A DNA stretch of 64,000 nucleotides from Anaeramoeba flamelloides (GCA_027625915.1 JANTQA010000063.1:1550001-1614000); one strand, 5' to 3'; numbered from the stretch's first letter, positions 13,042 through 23,695 are shown. The notes: generated by a model not told the origin, from the sequence alone. Numbers and translations are program-made.

Positions 13042-13716
13042 TCAAAAAAAGTAATAAAAAAAAATATTTAAAAAATTACCTCCTTTTTTATACGTCGAGC
13101 ATTTGTCTTTATAAGGGCAGTTATCACAGTCAATAGTTTTTTCATTTTCCTTTTCATTTTCCTTTTCATTCTCTTGGAAATTATTTTCAAAAATACTAGA
13201 ATCAACAAGATCATCAAGACCGTTTAGTGTCCAAGCCTTACGGGGAGATAAGACCAATTTAATACTCACTAAAGAGTTTTTGATCCACTTAGCTTGTTCT
13301 TGCTCAGCTTGTTTCTCAAAAGGTATCGATTTAAAATAAGATTCTTTTGATTTTTGGTCAAGCTCATGAAACTGAAGAGTTGTATCGATTTGAGGAAATT
13401 CTGAATAAAGCGCATTAACCATCTTCTGTTTGCTTGGTACTTTCCTTATTTCTTCAGTGGAGACAACAGTTAAAAGTTCAATTGTTCCTTGAATTGAAAG
13501 GTTGCCCTTCAGTGCAGTCATAATGGCGAGGTTATGGTGTGGCTTCTTTGTTGCGATCACAACAATCAAATCATAGATCCCCTCAAAGCCTCCTTGTTTA
13601 ATTGTTTTCATAAGCTGTTGGTTGAGCGGCTTGATTTCAACATTGTTTCCTTCATATTCTTTAATCAGTTCTAACACAAATGTTGTTTCAATGTTTGTAT
13701 GTAAAACTAGAGTCAT
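13042..13716 (-). CDS. anamorsin (CIAPIN1/Dre2)-like protein
   Basis: Anamorsins accept electrons from a diflavin reductase for cytosolic Fe-S cluster assembly. The 224-aa frame starts at ATG 13716. Residues 1-120 look like the degenerate methyltransferase-like domain. The linker (LSPRKAWTLNGLDDLVDSSI) matches the family's WTL...DD...LID segment. A short Asn/Glu/Lys repeat follows. The tail is CDNCPYKDKCSTYKKGG, resembling the terminal CxxCPY...FKPGE motif of anamorsins. The upstream CxxCxC motif is not visible, so the Fe-S domain is reduced, or completed by an exon I could not place. A possible donor (GGAG|GTAATT, about 13080) would end the open frame early; the residues after KKGG (NFLNIFFYYFF) look like read-through into AT-rich DNA. 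Its Cys motif is reiterated in the neighbouring gene at 9498-10181. Confidence 0.62.
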   Translation of the reverse strand: MTLVLHTNIETTFVLELIKEYEGNNVEIKPLNQQLMKTIKQGGFEGIYDLIVVIATKKPHHNLAIMTALKGNLSIQGTIELLTVVSTEEIRKVPSKQKMVNALYSEFPQIDTTLQFHELDQKSKESYFKSIPFEKQAEQEQAKWIKNSLVSIKLVLSPRKAWTLNGLDDLVDSSIFENNFQENEKENEKENEKTIDCDNCPYKDKCSTYKKGGNFLNIFFYYFF

Positions 13717-14253
13717 TCTATTGAATTTTAATTAGTTTAAAACGCAAAGCAATAAATAAAAAAAAATGCTTTTCGGAATTTTCTTTTTGTGTTTAAAAAA
13801 AGCTCAAATTATAATAATTTATTCTTCAGTAGTCTCTGAAATTCTAAACTAATTTATCCCTCAATTGTTCATTTTTAAAAATTTACAGTTTTTAACAAAG
13901 CAAAAGTTTTTTTCACATTTCCGCACGTTTGTTGTCTCATCGCTGGTTGAGTCTAGTAAACCATTTGTTTGAAGATTTGAAAATTTTTTATATATTTACC
14001 CTCAAAAAACTGAAGAAATGTTTCAACATTTTTTACAAACATAAAATTCCACCAGTTTTCAAAAAATCTTCACAGGGATGAACAATTAAAGACACAGCAA
14101 GAGCAAAACTCATTTGAGTTTACAATGCTATCGTTTTTGTTTTATGAAAAGTTTACTGGGAGAGGTTGGTAATTATAGTAATTGAAAAAATTTGTATCAT
14201 ACTATTTGCCAGTATTTTCTCTAAAAAGTAAAAAATGATTTAGTTATTAACCA

Positions 14254-14701
14254 TACACGACAAGAATAGCACAAAAATTGTAGTCACTTTTTTTCCTTAC
14301 CAACACTTTGTTTTTTTGAAATTGTACCAAATTTTGAAAAGAATTAGAAGATCACAATGCAACAACTTTCAATTTAAAAGTTTTTACAATAAAACTTTTA
14401 AAAACATGTAATTTAAACAACTTTCCAATTTTTGGTTTTCATAAAAAGAGTTTCAGGTTATTGAAAGTTAACAAATATTTTTCTATGAAATAACTTTCAA
14501 AAATTTCAATTAAATTCAAAATGCTATCTTTTGTTAATTATTATTTTTATCCCTTTTTGGCTTACAAAAGTTTGTACCAAGTATTTGAAATTTGAAACAA
14601 TATGAAAGAATATTAGAAACTGAAATCTTTTAGACTATTAGTCTGAAAGTTTGAAAAAGTCTTGAAAGTATTTGTATGGATTGTGCTATTCTTGTCGTGT
14701 A
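14254..14701. repeat. 448-bp inverted-repeat element with TA flanks
   Basis: The left end reads TA then CACGACAAGAATAGCACAA. The right end is its reverse complement (TTGTGCTATTCTTGTCGTG) followed by TA. There is a single-copy TIR of about 20 bp and no coding capacity. The TA on both sides suggests a TA target-site duplication, as for Tc1/mariner-type MITEs. Only one copy is in the window. Confidence 0.8.
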
Positions 14702-15182
14702 TAATCAGAATAAATATACTCACAAAATTATAATCTTATCGCTTCATACCCTTTTAACCCATTTTCTATCAAAATATGTGAGGAGTGCTCCTTAATTGTT
14801 CAAGGTGAAAAAATTTTCACTTTAATTTTTGGTTTTTAACTGAATAATCATCTTTCTTCAAATCAATCATTTGGAAGCAAGTTCGTTCATACAAATATAA
14901 GAGCTTATTTTTTTTAGAATTTGGTCAGATTCCTTATCTCTTTACAACATTTTCAAGAAGACCTTGAAATTTTTTTACGGTATCAAAATATACGAGATCT
15001 GTATGGGTACTCAAAATTTTTGATATTTGGAAATTTTAAGGAATAAAACACCAACCTTAATACACCATTAATAGTTTCGTGGCCAATTCTGTAGGACAGA
15101 CAAAGATTTTAAAAGTTTTGGTCGCTGGCGAATTTTTTAATTGAAAATTTGAATGTTTTGGTACCGATCTGACTTTTTTGAT

Positions 15183-15646
15183 TTACTGTTGAGAGAAAAA
15201 TGTTGGACACAGAAAAATGGTTGGACACCATTTTTAATTGGGAACATTAGTAAAATAGAAAATCAAAACCTATTGATAACTTGTTGAATTTTATATAAAT
15301 CCAGGTTTAAAGGTGTTACAAGTTTATTAATCTGTGGTGTGTGTAGAATACTCATTTGAATGGTTGATAACTAAAGTAGATCATGCTATTTTAACAAAAA
15401 TCCAAGTTCTAGTAAAGCTCACTATTAAATCTGAAAATGGTAATTTTTAAACTTGCTTTAGATTATCAGAGATAAGTTTTTGAAAAGGTAGAATTACATT
15501 AATCATTATTCTAATAAGTAGATTATTGTTATTTTCTTTAGTTATTACACAAACGATTGAAATTAAAAATCATTTTCAGTAATGTTCCCAATTAAAAATG
15601 GTGTCCAACCATTTTTCTGTGTCCAACATTTTTCTCTCAACAGTTA
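15183..15646. repeat. MITE with ~65-bp near-perfect terminal inverted repeats
   Basis: The left arm begins CTGTTGAGAGAAAAATGTTG and runs about 65 bp to GGGAACATTA. The right arm (about 15580-15643) is its reverse complement, ending CTCTCAACAG. TTA occurs directly outside both ends, a possible target duplication. The 330-bp interior is non-coding. The near-identity of the arms suggests a fairly young insertion. Confidence 0.85.
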
Positions 15647-16099
15647 CGGTTTTTCTGTTTAACTTATTTTAATTTTTAATTTTGAAAAAACTGATTTTTT
15701 TTCATTATTTTTCAATAAGCAAAGTCAAGGAAAAAAGAATTTAGACAATAAAAACAAACCTGCAGAAAATTGATACATGTATTGATTTTTATAGTGAAAA
15801 CATATATCCATACATGCATAAATACACACATTTATATATATTATCAAAAAATCTTCTTGTTAATACTTTTTAAATGAAATTTCAGTAATAAAAAATCAGT
15901 AACACTCTTTTCAAAAATTGCGATTCACTTTTTTTTTAAGTTTTGATCTTATTTTTGATAATTTTTAAATACAATTTTATATGTTTTGAAAAATAATAAG
16001 AGATTTTTTTAAGAAGTTTTAATAATTAACTGTTTTTAATTATTAAATGAATATTAATATATATATAAACCATTTTCAAGACAAATAGTACCAGTTTTA

Positions 16100-16640
16100 G
16101 TAGGGGGTAAACTGCACCCGTTAAAAGGTTTTGAATAGGAATTAGAAAAAAAAATTTATTTCGGAAATTTCAAAATAGAAATAATTTTTTGACATCTTTG
16201 AACATTTTGCTTACTTTTTTTTTTCTACTTTTTTTCAACAGACAACTCATTTTCAAATTTTTTTTTTCAAGCTCTATCTTCTCTTGGTAAAAATATGTTA
16301 TTGAAAGAGTGAAAATTATTGCACTGAAATGATTTTGGTTTGATTGAAATATTATTTGATTTTCAATTAAAGATCAAAATGAACATTGTTGTTGTTTTTT
16401 TCTAAATATTACCAAAAGAATTTGTGATTTGAAATTTTTAAGAAAATCTAACGATCAATTAGTTTTATTTTATAAGGATATCAGCTATCCCTTTAGGCGC
16501 ATTGTTATACTTATTTCTTATTTGTTCTTCAAAGTTCAATTATAAAGATTATTTGATATTTGAAAAAAAACTTTGGGATCGAGGAATGAAACAAAGTTTA
16601 TATTATTGTTCGGGATAAGTTACGATTCCAGAAACATCAT
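16100..16640. repeat. diverged dispersed repeat, copy shared with 48640-49180
   Basis: Ordered shared words with the second copy: TTAAAAGGTTTTGAAT, ATTTCAAAAT, GAAAT, TTTTACTTTTTTTTT, AAAGATCAAAAT, AAAGTTCAATTATAA and AAGTTTATATTATT. Both copies are in the same orientation over roughly 500 bp. Coding potential and terminal structure are not evident. It is probably an old transposon-derived sequence. Confidence 0.65.
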
Positions 16641-17278
16641 TTATTTTATCTTTCGTCGTGTATACAATCTTTCGGATTCATTTTAATTGTAAAATTCATT
16701 TAAAAAGGAAGAAAAAAAAGAGTTTTAAAAACTTTTATTTTCAACCATTTTACTAGTAAAAAAGGTTGACAAGTTTGTTACATGACCTTAAAATAAAAAT
16801 TTATTTTTCTTTTTGAAAAATTTCGAAAGTTCTATCAAATGTAAAGAAAATCCTCTGGCAAAAACACGAGGTAGCTTTTCTCCCTATAAATCCTGTTTCT
16901 AAAAAAATGATACACCCAAAAGAATAAATTGAAATAAAAAAAATATATTACTTTTTATTTAAAAACAGCTAATAATTACATCTGATTTCTAATCCACTTT
17001 TCAAGTATTCTAGACCTTTAAAAACTCTATTTTTAAAACATTATAAAAAAAAATCAAACTCTGTAAACTAAAAAAAGTTAATAACAAATATTGAAGGGCA
17101 CACTACATATTTCTATTACTGGAATTTCGCTGAAAAAAATACTAACCAGAAGATTTTTTTTATTTTAATTCTCAAAATTAGAAAAAAAAAATTCAGAGTC
17201 AATTATTTCTTAATTTTTATTAGTCTTTTCGAAGATATATTTGTTTTCCACATGATCTTTTACAAAAAAAAACAGCAC

Positions 17279-17312
<34 letters not shown>

Positions 17313-18080
17313 AGAAAAACAAAAGAAAAAAATAAAATGAAAAAGTAAAACAAATATTTGAAGAAATTGGAAAAAATGATTCTAATCTAACAATTGAAAA
17401 AAAAAATTGATTGGTTTATGATACAAAACAAACAAAAACCACTTCCAGAGATTTTATAAAACTAGTAAACATTTTTGAAAAGTATTTTATATCTCAACTT
17501 TGTTTATGTCAGAGTATCCCATTTTTTTCCAAATATCAATTAATCTTGATAATTGATCTTTAAAGAACAAATCAGAAATAACTTAATAATATAAAATTGG
17601 AAATTAGTTGATATTCATACGAAAATATCTAACAAATCAACATATTTCCTTAAAAATAGGAAAAAAATGCTTAGTATTACACTGAGAAAAAAAAAATAAT
17701 GTTCATTTTGATATCCAATTGAAGATTCAAAGAAAATTCAATTCAAAATCAATAGTTTTTTTTGTACAATGATTCCCATACCCCCCAAAAAAAAAAAAAA
17801 AAAAAACATTGAAATAACAAGTTTTACCTAGGAGACTAAACATATTGTTATTAAAATAAAAATTAGAAATGAATTAGGTATAAATAAAAAAAAAGAAAAA
17901 ATTCAAATGTGAAAAATTGATTTCAAGAAAATTTTCAATTCAGGAAAAAAGAAAAATGCAAAAAAAAGTTTCAATTTAGAAATTTCCCTAAATAATTTTT
18001 TACTTCTAATATCCATTCAAAACCATTAAAGATATGTAATTCACTAACAAAAACAGTCACCGGTTTACTGGAAAATGAGT

Positions 18081-18109
<29 letters not shown>
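18081..18109. repeat. (TA)n microsatellite
   Basis: Pure TA dinucleotide run of about 14 units in gene-free DNA. Confidence 0.95.
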
Positions 18110-18111
<2 letters not shown>

Positions 18112-18423
18112 AAAATAAGAGTTTTTATAGGTATTATTTTTATATTAACCTCTGATTGTGGCATTAAAAAAATTTTAACTTTGATTTTAAAGAGCAAATA
18201 ATAACAATGTGTTTTAAAAAGAACATAAAAATTCACTTTTATAAGGTTTTAGAATCTTTTAAATATCGTTAGTTAGAATAAAAATAATCTTAAAAGCACA
18301 CATTATAAGTCTTTTTAAACAAAATAAATATCCAAAATAATTTTTTCCCTTTTTTTTTTGATTTTGTTTTTTTCCATTTTTATTTGGGAAAAATAAAAAT
18401 TTGTTAATTTTCAAATATTTTTC

Positions 18424-18840
18424 GACTACTACATATGCGCAAAAAGTGATGTCTTAATATTTTTAATATTTTTACTAAATTTGCCATTTTTCCAAAAACT
18501 ATAAAACTTTTCATATGCACCCCAACAGTAGATGTTTCTTGACAACAAACTTGAGGTTTCGATATCGTAAAAAATAATTTAATGAACGGATAAAAATATT
18601 TGGGGTTGTTTTTTGTTTACTGATTTCTCGAAAATATTTTCTGTTTTTGAATTTCTGTTTCTTCCCATAACATTTTTATTCTATTATTAAACCAAATTTT
18701 TTGTTCTTAGAACCACCATATTTGTTAACAACCCCCTATCAGGTCCTATAGGAAAAGTTTCAAAGTTTTTGGAAAAATGGCAAATTTAGTAAAAAAACTA
18801 AAAATATTAAGACATCACTTTTTGCGCATATGTAGTAGTC
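18424..18840. repeat. 417-bp element with ~88-bp terminal inverted repeats
   Basis: The left arm starts GACTACTACATATGCGCAAA and continues through GTGATGTCTTAATATTTTTA and TTTGCCATTTTTCCAAAAAC. The right arm is the reverse complement, ending at 18840, with only a few mismatches over about 88 bp. The interior of about 240 bp is non-coding. The arms make up over 40% of the element, so the single strand would fold into a strong hairpin. Only one copy is seen. Confidence 0.85.
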
Positions 18841-19579
18841 TAAAAATATAAAAATAAAAAAATTCAGTTAGATGCCAATAATACTTCGATAAACAATTTT
18901 TCAGGCGTTAATATTTTTTTAATGATATGACAAATATTCAATAACTTAAATTCTTGTGAATTATATTTACTATTAGCTGAATATTACGATATTAAAACTC
19001 TTTATTTGGGAAAAAAATTCTATTCATTTGTACCAATGAAATTCAATTTTCTTCAACTTTGAGTTATTTGGATTGAATAGATAATAATTAATAATTTTAA
19101 AAAGTTTGTATTTCTTTAAAAAAACCTAAAATACCGAATAGAATATATATCGATGTTAAATACCCAGTTTAATAGTCTTTTACTGGATTTCTGAGAATAC
19201 ATTAAAATAACTACATTTTACTTCAGCCTATAATTCTTGAAAACCTAAAAAAAGTGTCCTTTATAAAATAAAATAGACAATTTAAAACTTTAAAGAATTC
19301 TTTAATAGCCAAAATAATTTATTCATTATTTGAAGGATATTTATTAAATTTAAAATTCTTTACTAAGAGAATAAAATAACATTTTGAAATATTGATATTT
19401 TTTAAAAATATTGACAAAAATTATTACTTGAACCTTGAAAATTGGATTTTTCAACTTAAATTGTAAAATATTTTTCGATCAAAAATCATGAATTAATCTA
19501 AAGTATTTATTATAAGTGAACTTATCAAATAGTGAATAATTTTCAATTATTATTTTTTTTGAAAAAAAATTTTAATGAT

Positions 19580-19772
19580 AATGTCAGATTCACTTTTGAG
19601 ACATAAAATTTCAAAGAAATTTAAGGTATAAGGAAATTTAAGGTACAAAATTGATTTTCTTGGAGAATAATTCGTAAAAAAAAAAATTACAAAAATTGTT
19701 TTTTAATTTGAGACTTTTTTGTGCCTTAAATTTGGTTGAAAGTTTTTGCCTTAAAAGTTGAACTAACTTTAA
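19580..19772. mobile_element. Tc1/mariner-type MITE, copy 2 of 6
   Basis: Decayed copy of the ~195-bp family. The left end is GTCAGATTCACTTTTGAG followed by repeated AATTTAAGGTA words. The right end is GTGCCTTAAATTTGG... CCTTAAAAGTTGAAC TAAC. Ends and spacing match the other five copies, but this is the least conserved. Confidence 0.65.
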
Positions 19773-20368
19773 TGTTTTATTTATTTAAAACAAATTTTTG
19801 TGAAACATATTGTATCAACTGTCATTACAAAAAAAAATTGGATGGAAAGGAATATGAGAAACTTGAGTAAAATTAAAAATTATAGAGATTGTCCCACCAT
19901 TAAAGTGATAGTAGTGATGACGAATATTTAATATTTATGATTTTACCTTTGAAAAAGGCCTTGATAAAGGAAAAACAATGAAAGCATTCCAAGAAAATTT
20001 CAATTTTTTCTCTTTTCTGTAAATCAAAATGTTTGATCCGAAGAACAGAATCCCAAAAACAAGATTTGAAACAAATAACAATTTCAAATACTATCACAAC
20101 CAAAAGAGATAAAAAAAAATGAAGAGGTGAAAAACCTTTATCAAATAATTACTTTATTTTATCTTTAAAAATAAGCGAAAAAGATCACATAAACTCTTAA
20201 GATCAAGTTAAATAGTTTGTTTAAAAAAAGACTTTTAAGGCAAAATTTTTACCGATATCAATTTCTAAAGTGGAAATTTTTACCCCGAGGAATAAAAAAA
20301 AGCCAAATGAAGAATAAAAAAAAAAGAGTTTTCAACAAAATTTGGATTGACTTCAAAAGAGAAAAGCA

Positions 20369-21129
20369 TTATTTTTCTGATTTTTGTTGATTTTTTTTTC
20401 TTTCTGCAAGTAATTTTCTTGAATAAGGAAGTAAACCACCTGCCTCTCTAATTGCTAAAATTTCTTTTGGAAGCTTAGGGAACTCGAATTCCTTTTCACC
20501 AACTTTGATGACACTCCTTTCAAGATCGATTTCAACGTTGTCTCCCTCTTGGAAGGCGTCGATAGCCTTGGGGCATTCAATCAAAATTAATCCTTGGTTG
20601 ATTGAGGCGCGGTAAAAGATCCTAGCGAAGGACTTTGCGACGATGGCTTGGATTCCTACACCTTTCAGCCCTAAGGCAGGCTGCTCCCTTGATGATCCAC
20701 ACCCAAAATTCTTGCCTGCAAAGAGGAAATCTCCTTCTGAAACGTTTTGCGCAAAGTCTTGATCAAGATCTTCTAAAAGATGTGGTTTAATTTCTTCGAG
20801 TGTTGAGCAAGTGTATGTGTACTTGCCAGGAAATAATTGATCAGTGTTAATATCGTTACCATATTTCCAGACTTTTGTTTCGGTCTGTTTGGTGCGATCA
20901 ATTTATTGAAATTAACAAAAGAACCGAGAAGGGATTTTGATTGTTAATGAGCAAATTATAAAAGAAAAAAAAAAAATTAAATTAAAACCAATCAAAGAAA
21001 GAAAAAAAAAAAAAAAAAACAAACAGATCTTTTTTTCTTAGTTGGTTTATGAAAACTGTAAACTGCCAGGGAACCAACACCAACTGCAGCTAAAGCAAGA
21101 CCACCATAAAGAATTTTTTTTTTAGACAT
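20369..21129 (-). CDS. LeuD-type 3-isopropylmalate dehydratase small-subunit protein with N-terminal hydrophobic anchor
   Basis: The small subunit supplies the swivelling domain of isopropylmalate isomerase/aconitase-type enzymes. Exon 1 (21129-21025) encodes 35 aa; exon 2 (20884-20369) encodes 171 aa; total 206. The 140-nt intron starts GTTTGT and ends CAG, phase 0. An in-frame stop 12 codons upstream of the conserved start, with no ATG between, forces an upstream exon. Exon 1 is MSKKKIL, then a hydrophobic stretch (LALAAVGVGSLAVYSF), then basic KPTKKKRS. This looks like a membrane anchor or organelle signal. Exon 2 begins TETKVWKYGNDINTDQLFPG and carries NFGCGSSREQPALGLK and IVAKSFARIFYRASINQGL, the hallmark small-subunit motifs. 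The length fits stand-alone prokaryotic LeuD, not a fused eukaryotic aconitase. No large subunit lies in the window. Transfer from prokaryotes is plausible. It could act on a related C4-C6 hydroxyacid instead. Confidence 0.87.
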
Positions 21130-21934
21130 TGCCAAAAAGTTGTGTTAAAAAAGCAATTAATAAAAAGAAAAAAATGATAAATCACAATTGTTTTCTCGAA
21201 AATACCCTTCTAAAACAAGACGGAACTTTTGAGAAAATCACAATTAGAATTTGAAAAGACAAGAATCAAAAGGAATTGGTTGAAAATGTAGTACATAAAA
21301 TAGTATCTTAAAAGAAGCTATTTTCGCCATGTGTGCTTGTTAATTTGGAAAATAACTTGATTCCTGATTTTTTTTGATTGAACTTCAAAAAAAGTTAACA
21401 ATAAAAATCGTTGTTATGAAAGGACCATTTTTGTTCGGAAGACTGGAAGACATTTTTATTCCTAATTTGAAGTATTCAAGAAATTACGGATTGCCAAAAA
21501 CAGTTTTATTTTTTTCTTTTGTTAATACCCCAAAAGAGATAAAAAAATTAACATTTCTTTTTGGAAAAACAAAAGCACAACTAACAATGAAAAGACTGGT
21601 TTTGAAAAGAAACTTTCAACAACTCCAAAATAACATTTTGAATACTCAGCAACAAAAGGCTCAGTTTTCTTTTGTTAAAAATGTGTTAAGCTTCCAACAC
21701 TTGAGATTTTTTATTTATTTTTTTTTTATTGAACCTTGATTTTTAAGGGTAAAATGTCCAACTATTTATCTTTTCAAAAAATATTCGACTCTAATTTTTA
21801 TATAATTGTAATTTAACCCAAAACCTATCAAATATACAAAATAAAAATTTAACCACTCAAAGAAATTAAAAACAATTTCTGTATTTCAAATAGAAACATC
21901 ATGTTTAAATTTGTAAAGTACTGAAGTCAAAATA

Positions 21935-22385
21935 AACATGCAAAAAAATTTAATGTGTGTTTCAAAATAAAATACGTGTTTTTTTGTTATAGTTGACCAA
22001 TACAATAACCAATCAAAGAAAATGATAATAAACACTAAAAAATATGGTATTGGTTTCTTAAAGTTCTATTATTTAAAAAGAAATTCTAAAAATGAAGGAT
22101 CAAATTGCAAAATTTATCTCAAAAAATATAGAAAATTTAATCAAAAAAACAAAAATTTCCAAAAAAATTGAGAATATTATGGAAAAATTATAAACTATTT
22201 GTATGAATAATTTAAATTTTACTGAAAATAACCAGACTTTTACTTTCAAAATTGATTTGAACTTAGGTATACTATTTGTGTATAGAATTGGATGTTGCCT
22301 TGTTACAAGAATAAAAAAAGGCACCGATAATAATTTGAAACACAGATTATAGTAGTTAGCAAGCATTATTTTGATCACTGTATAT
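21935..22385. repeat. dispersed ~450-bp repeat, copy 1 of 3
   Basis: Shared with 46465-46915 and 57760-58215 in the same orientation. It begins near TGTGTTTCAAAATAAAA, contains TTTTTTTGTTATAG, CAATCAAAGAAA, GGTTTCTTAAAGTT, TGAAGGATCAAATTG, AAAATTTATCTCAAAAAATA and TTACTTTCAAAATTGATTTG, and ends with TTTGAAACACAGATTATAGT. TGTGTTTCA near the left end and TGAAACACA near the right end are inverted, so this is probably a non-autonomous DNA transposon. Confidence 0.8.
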
Positions 22386-22419
22386 CATTTTTTAAGTTAT
22401 TAGCAACCACTATTTCAAA

Positions 22420-22790
22420 ATTTTCACTTGTTTCCCATTTCCAAGAAGATTAGAAAACAAGATTTTTTCCTTTGGTTGTATGTAGTTAATTTTTTGTATT
22501 CCAAGTGCCTTTTTAAAAATCAATTTATTAAATGATTTTCAAAAGTAAAATTAAATACCACAAGAGATCATTAAGTCGATTTTTTTTATCTACTTTGTAT
22601 AAATGTTAAATGGTTTAACACTTCTAGATATCTCAACATTCTATTGTGTAATATTATTTTATGTTGGAAAATCATTTAATAAATTGATTTTTAAAAAGGC
22701 ACTTGGAATACAAAAAATTAACTACATACAACCAAAGGAAAAAATCTTGTTTTCTAATATTCTTGAAAATGTGAACAAAGTAAAAGTAAT
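22420..22790. repeat. hairpin element with ~110-bp inverted arms
   Basis: The arm at 22435-22545 (CCAAGAAGATTAGAAAACAA, then TTTTTTCCTTTGGTTGTATG, then CCAAGTGCCTTTTTAAAAAT) is repeated as the reverse complement at 22665-22772 with few changes. The match weakens but continues to about 22420 and 22790. The loop is about 120 bp. An open frame at 22603-22812 simply reads through the right arm. Confidence 0.85.
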
Positions 22791-23450
22791 AAATTCTGAT
22801 ATAAGAAAATAATCCTAATTGAACTTACTCTAAATTTTAAAAAAAAAAAATCAGCACTATCAAAATCATTGATTATAAGGCCACAAATATTACGTTACTG
22901 TTGATAAAGAGATACCAAATTATAAATGCTTAATTTTTAAACATGGATACTTTGACTTGAGGGTAGTATGTTTTGTATTATTTTCTTAAAAAAAGCTCAT
23001 TCCTAACACAACAATAATTTATGGATCAATTGTTCAGAAAAAATTTCAAAAATTTGGTTTACAGTTTTATTTATCAAAGAATAAAAGTATGGAATCAGAA
23101 ATAATGTTTAGAATAGACAGAACTTATATCACAACAATCCAACAAAAAATTGGTTATTAATGTTGAAAATAGTTAATAAAAATATGGTTCTTCATGAGTT
23201 GTCTGATAAGCGTTATACAATAGGTATACCCACAAAGAATATTTTATTTAAGTTTCATTTTTCCTTCAAAAACAAAAGTAAGTGAAAAAATGAAAAAAAT
23301 ATTTTTATTTTCATTTTTTCTTTGAACTTTTTATAATTGTTATGATTAATCAACTCGTTTATTAAGGATTATTTAGTTGATGAGTCGTAATATTTTTATA
23401 ATTGCTACAAAAGTAATTTTTTTCCAAAAGGCTCCAAACTTGTTATAAAT

Positions 23451-23454
<4 letters not shown>

Positions 23455-23495
<41 letters not shown>

Positions 23496-23518
23496 ACACA
23501 CACACATATATATATATA
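23455..23518. repeat. (CA)n/(TA)n compound microsatellite
   Basis: About 23 CA units with one GA interruption, followed by a short TA run. Confidence 0.95.
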
Positions 23519-23695
23519 CATACACGCATATATGTTATCGAATTAAAAAAAATATTTATATATCGAAAGAAAATTAAAAATATTTAAAAAATAAAATAGA
23601 ATTAATTTTATTATTATTTTATTATATTTCAAGAAATTGATTTTTTGGTATTTATAAATTTAGAGCAAATAAATTTGATTTTATCTTTGATTTAT

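Larger units (their letters stand above)
13717..20368. other. 6.6-kb gene-free, repeat-rich stretch
   Basis: No supportable coding segment on either strand. It is occupied by at least three separate inverted-repeat elements (14254-14701, 15183-15646, 18424-18840), one diverged dispersed repeat (16100-16640), a TA microsatellite (18081-18109), several A-runs (17281-17300, 17787-17806) and a MITE (19580-19772). The remainder is unstructured AT-rich DNA. Confidence 0.6.
21130..23695. other. gene-free stretch between LeuD-like and cullin genes
   Basis: Contains a dispersed repeat copy (21935-22385), a long-arm hairpin element (22420-22790) and a CA microsatellite (23455-23518). An open frame at about 21374-21739 lacks a proper ATG at its start and has no recognisable domain; I do not call it a gene. 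Confidence 0.55.

Noticed and set aside
9498-13716. One gene joining the anamorsin-like exon to the Cys array through a 3-kb intron
   Set aside because: The available donor is phase 1, while the good acceptor at about 10103 would need another phase to keep the Cys frame. The array also has its own ATG. It is not excluded with other splice sites.
21374-21739. 121-codon plus-strand frame
   Set aside because: It starts at TTG, is rich in Phe/Lys/Asn, shows no motif, and overlaps the presumed promoter of the minus-strand LeuD-like gene.
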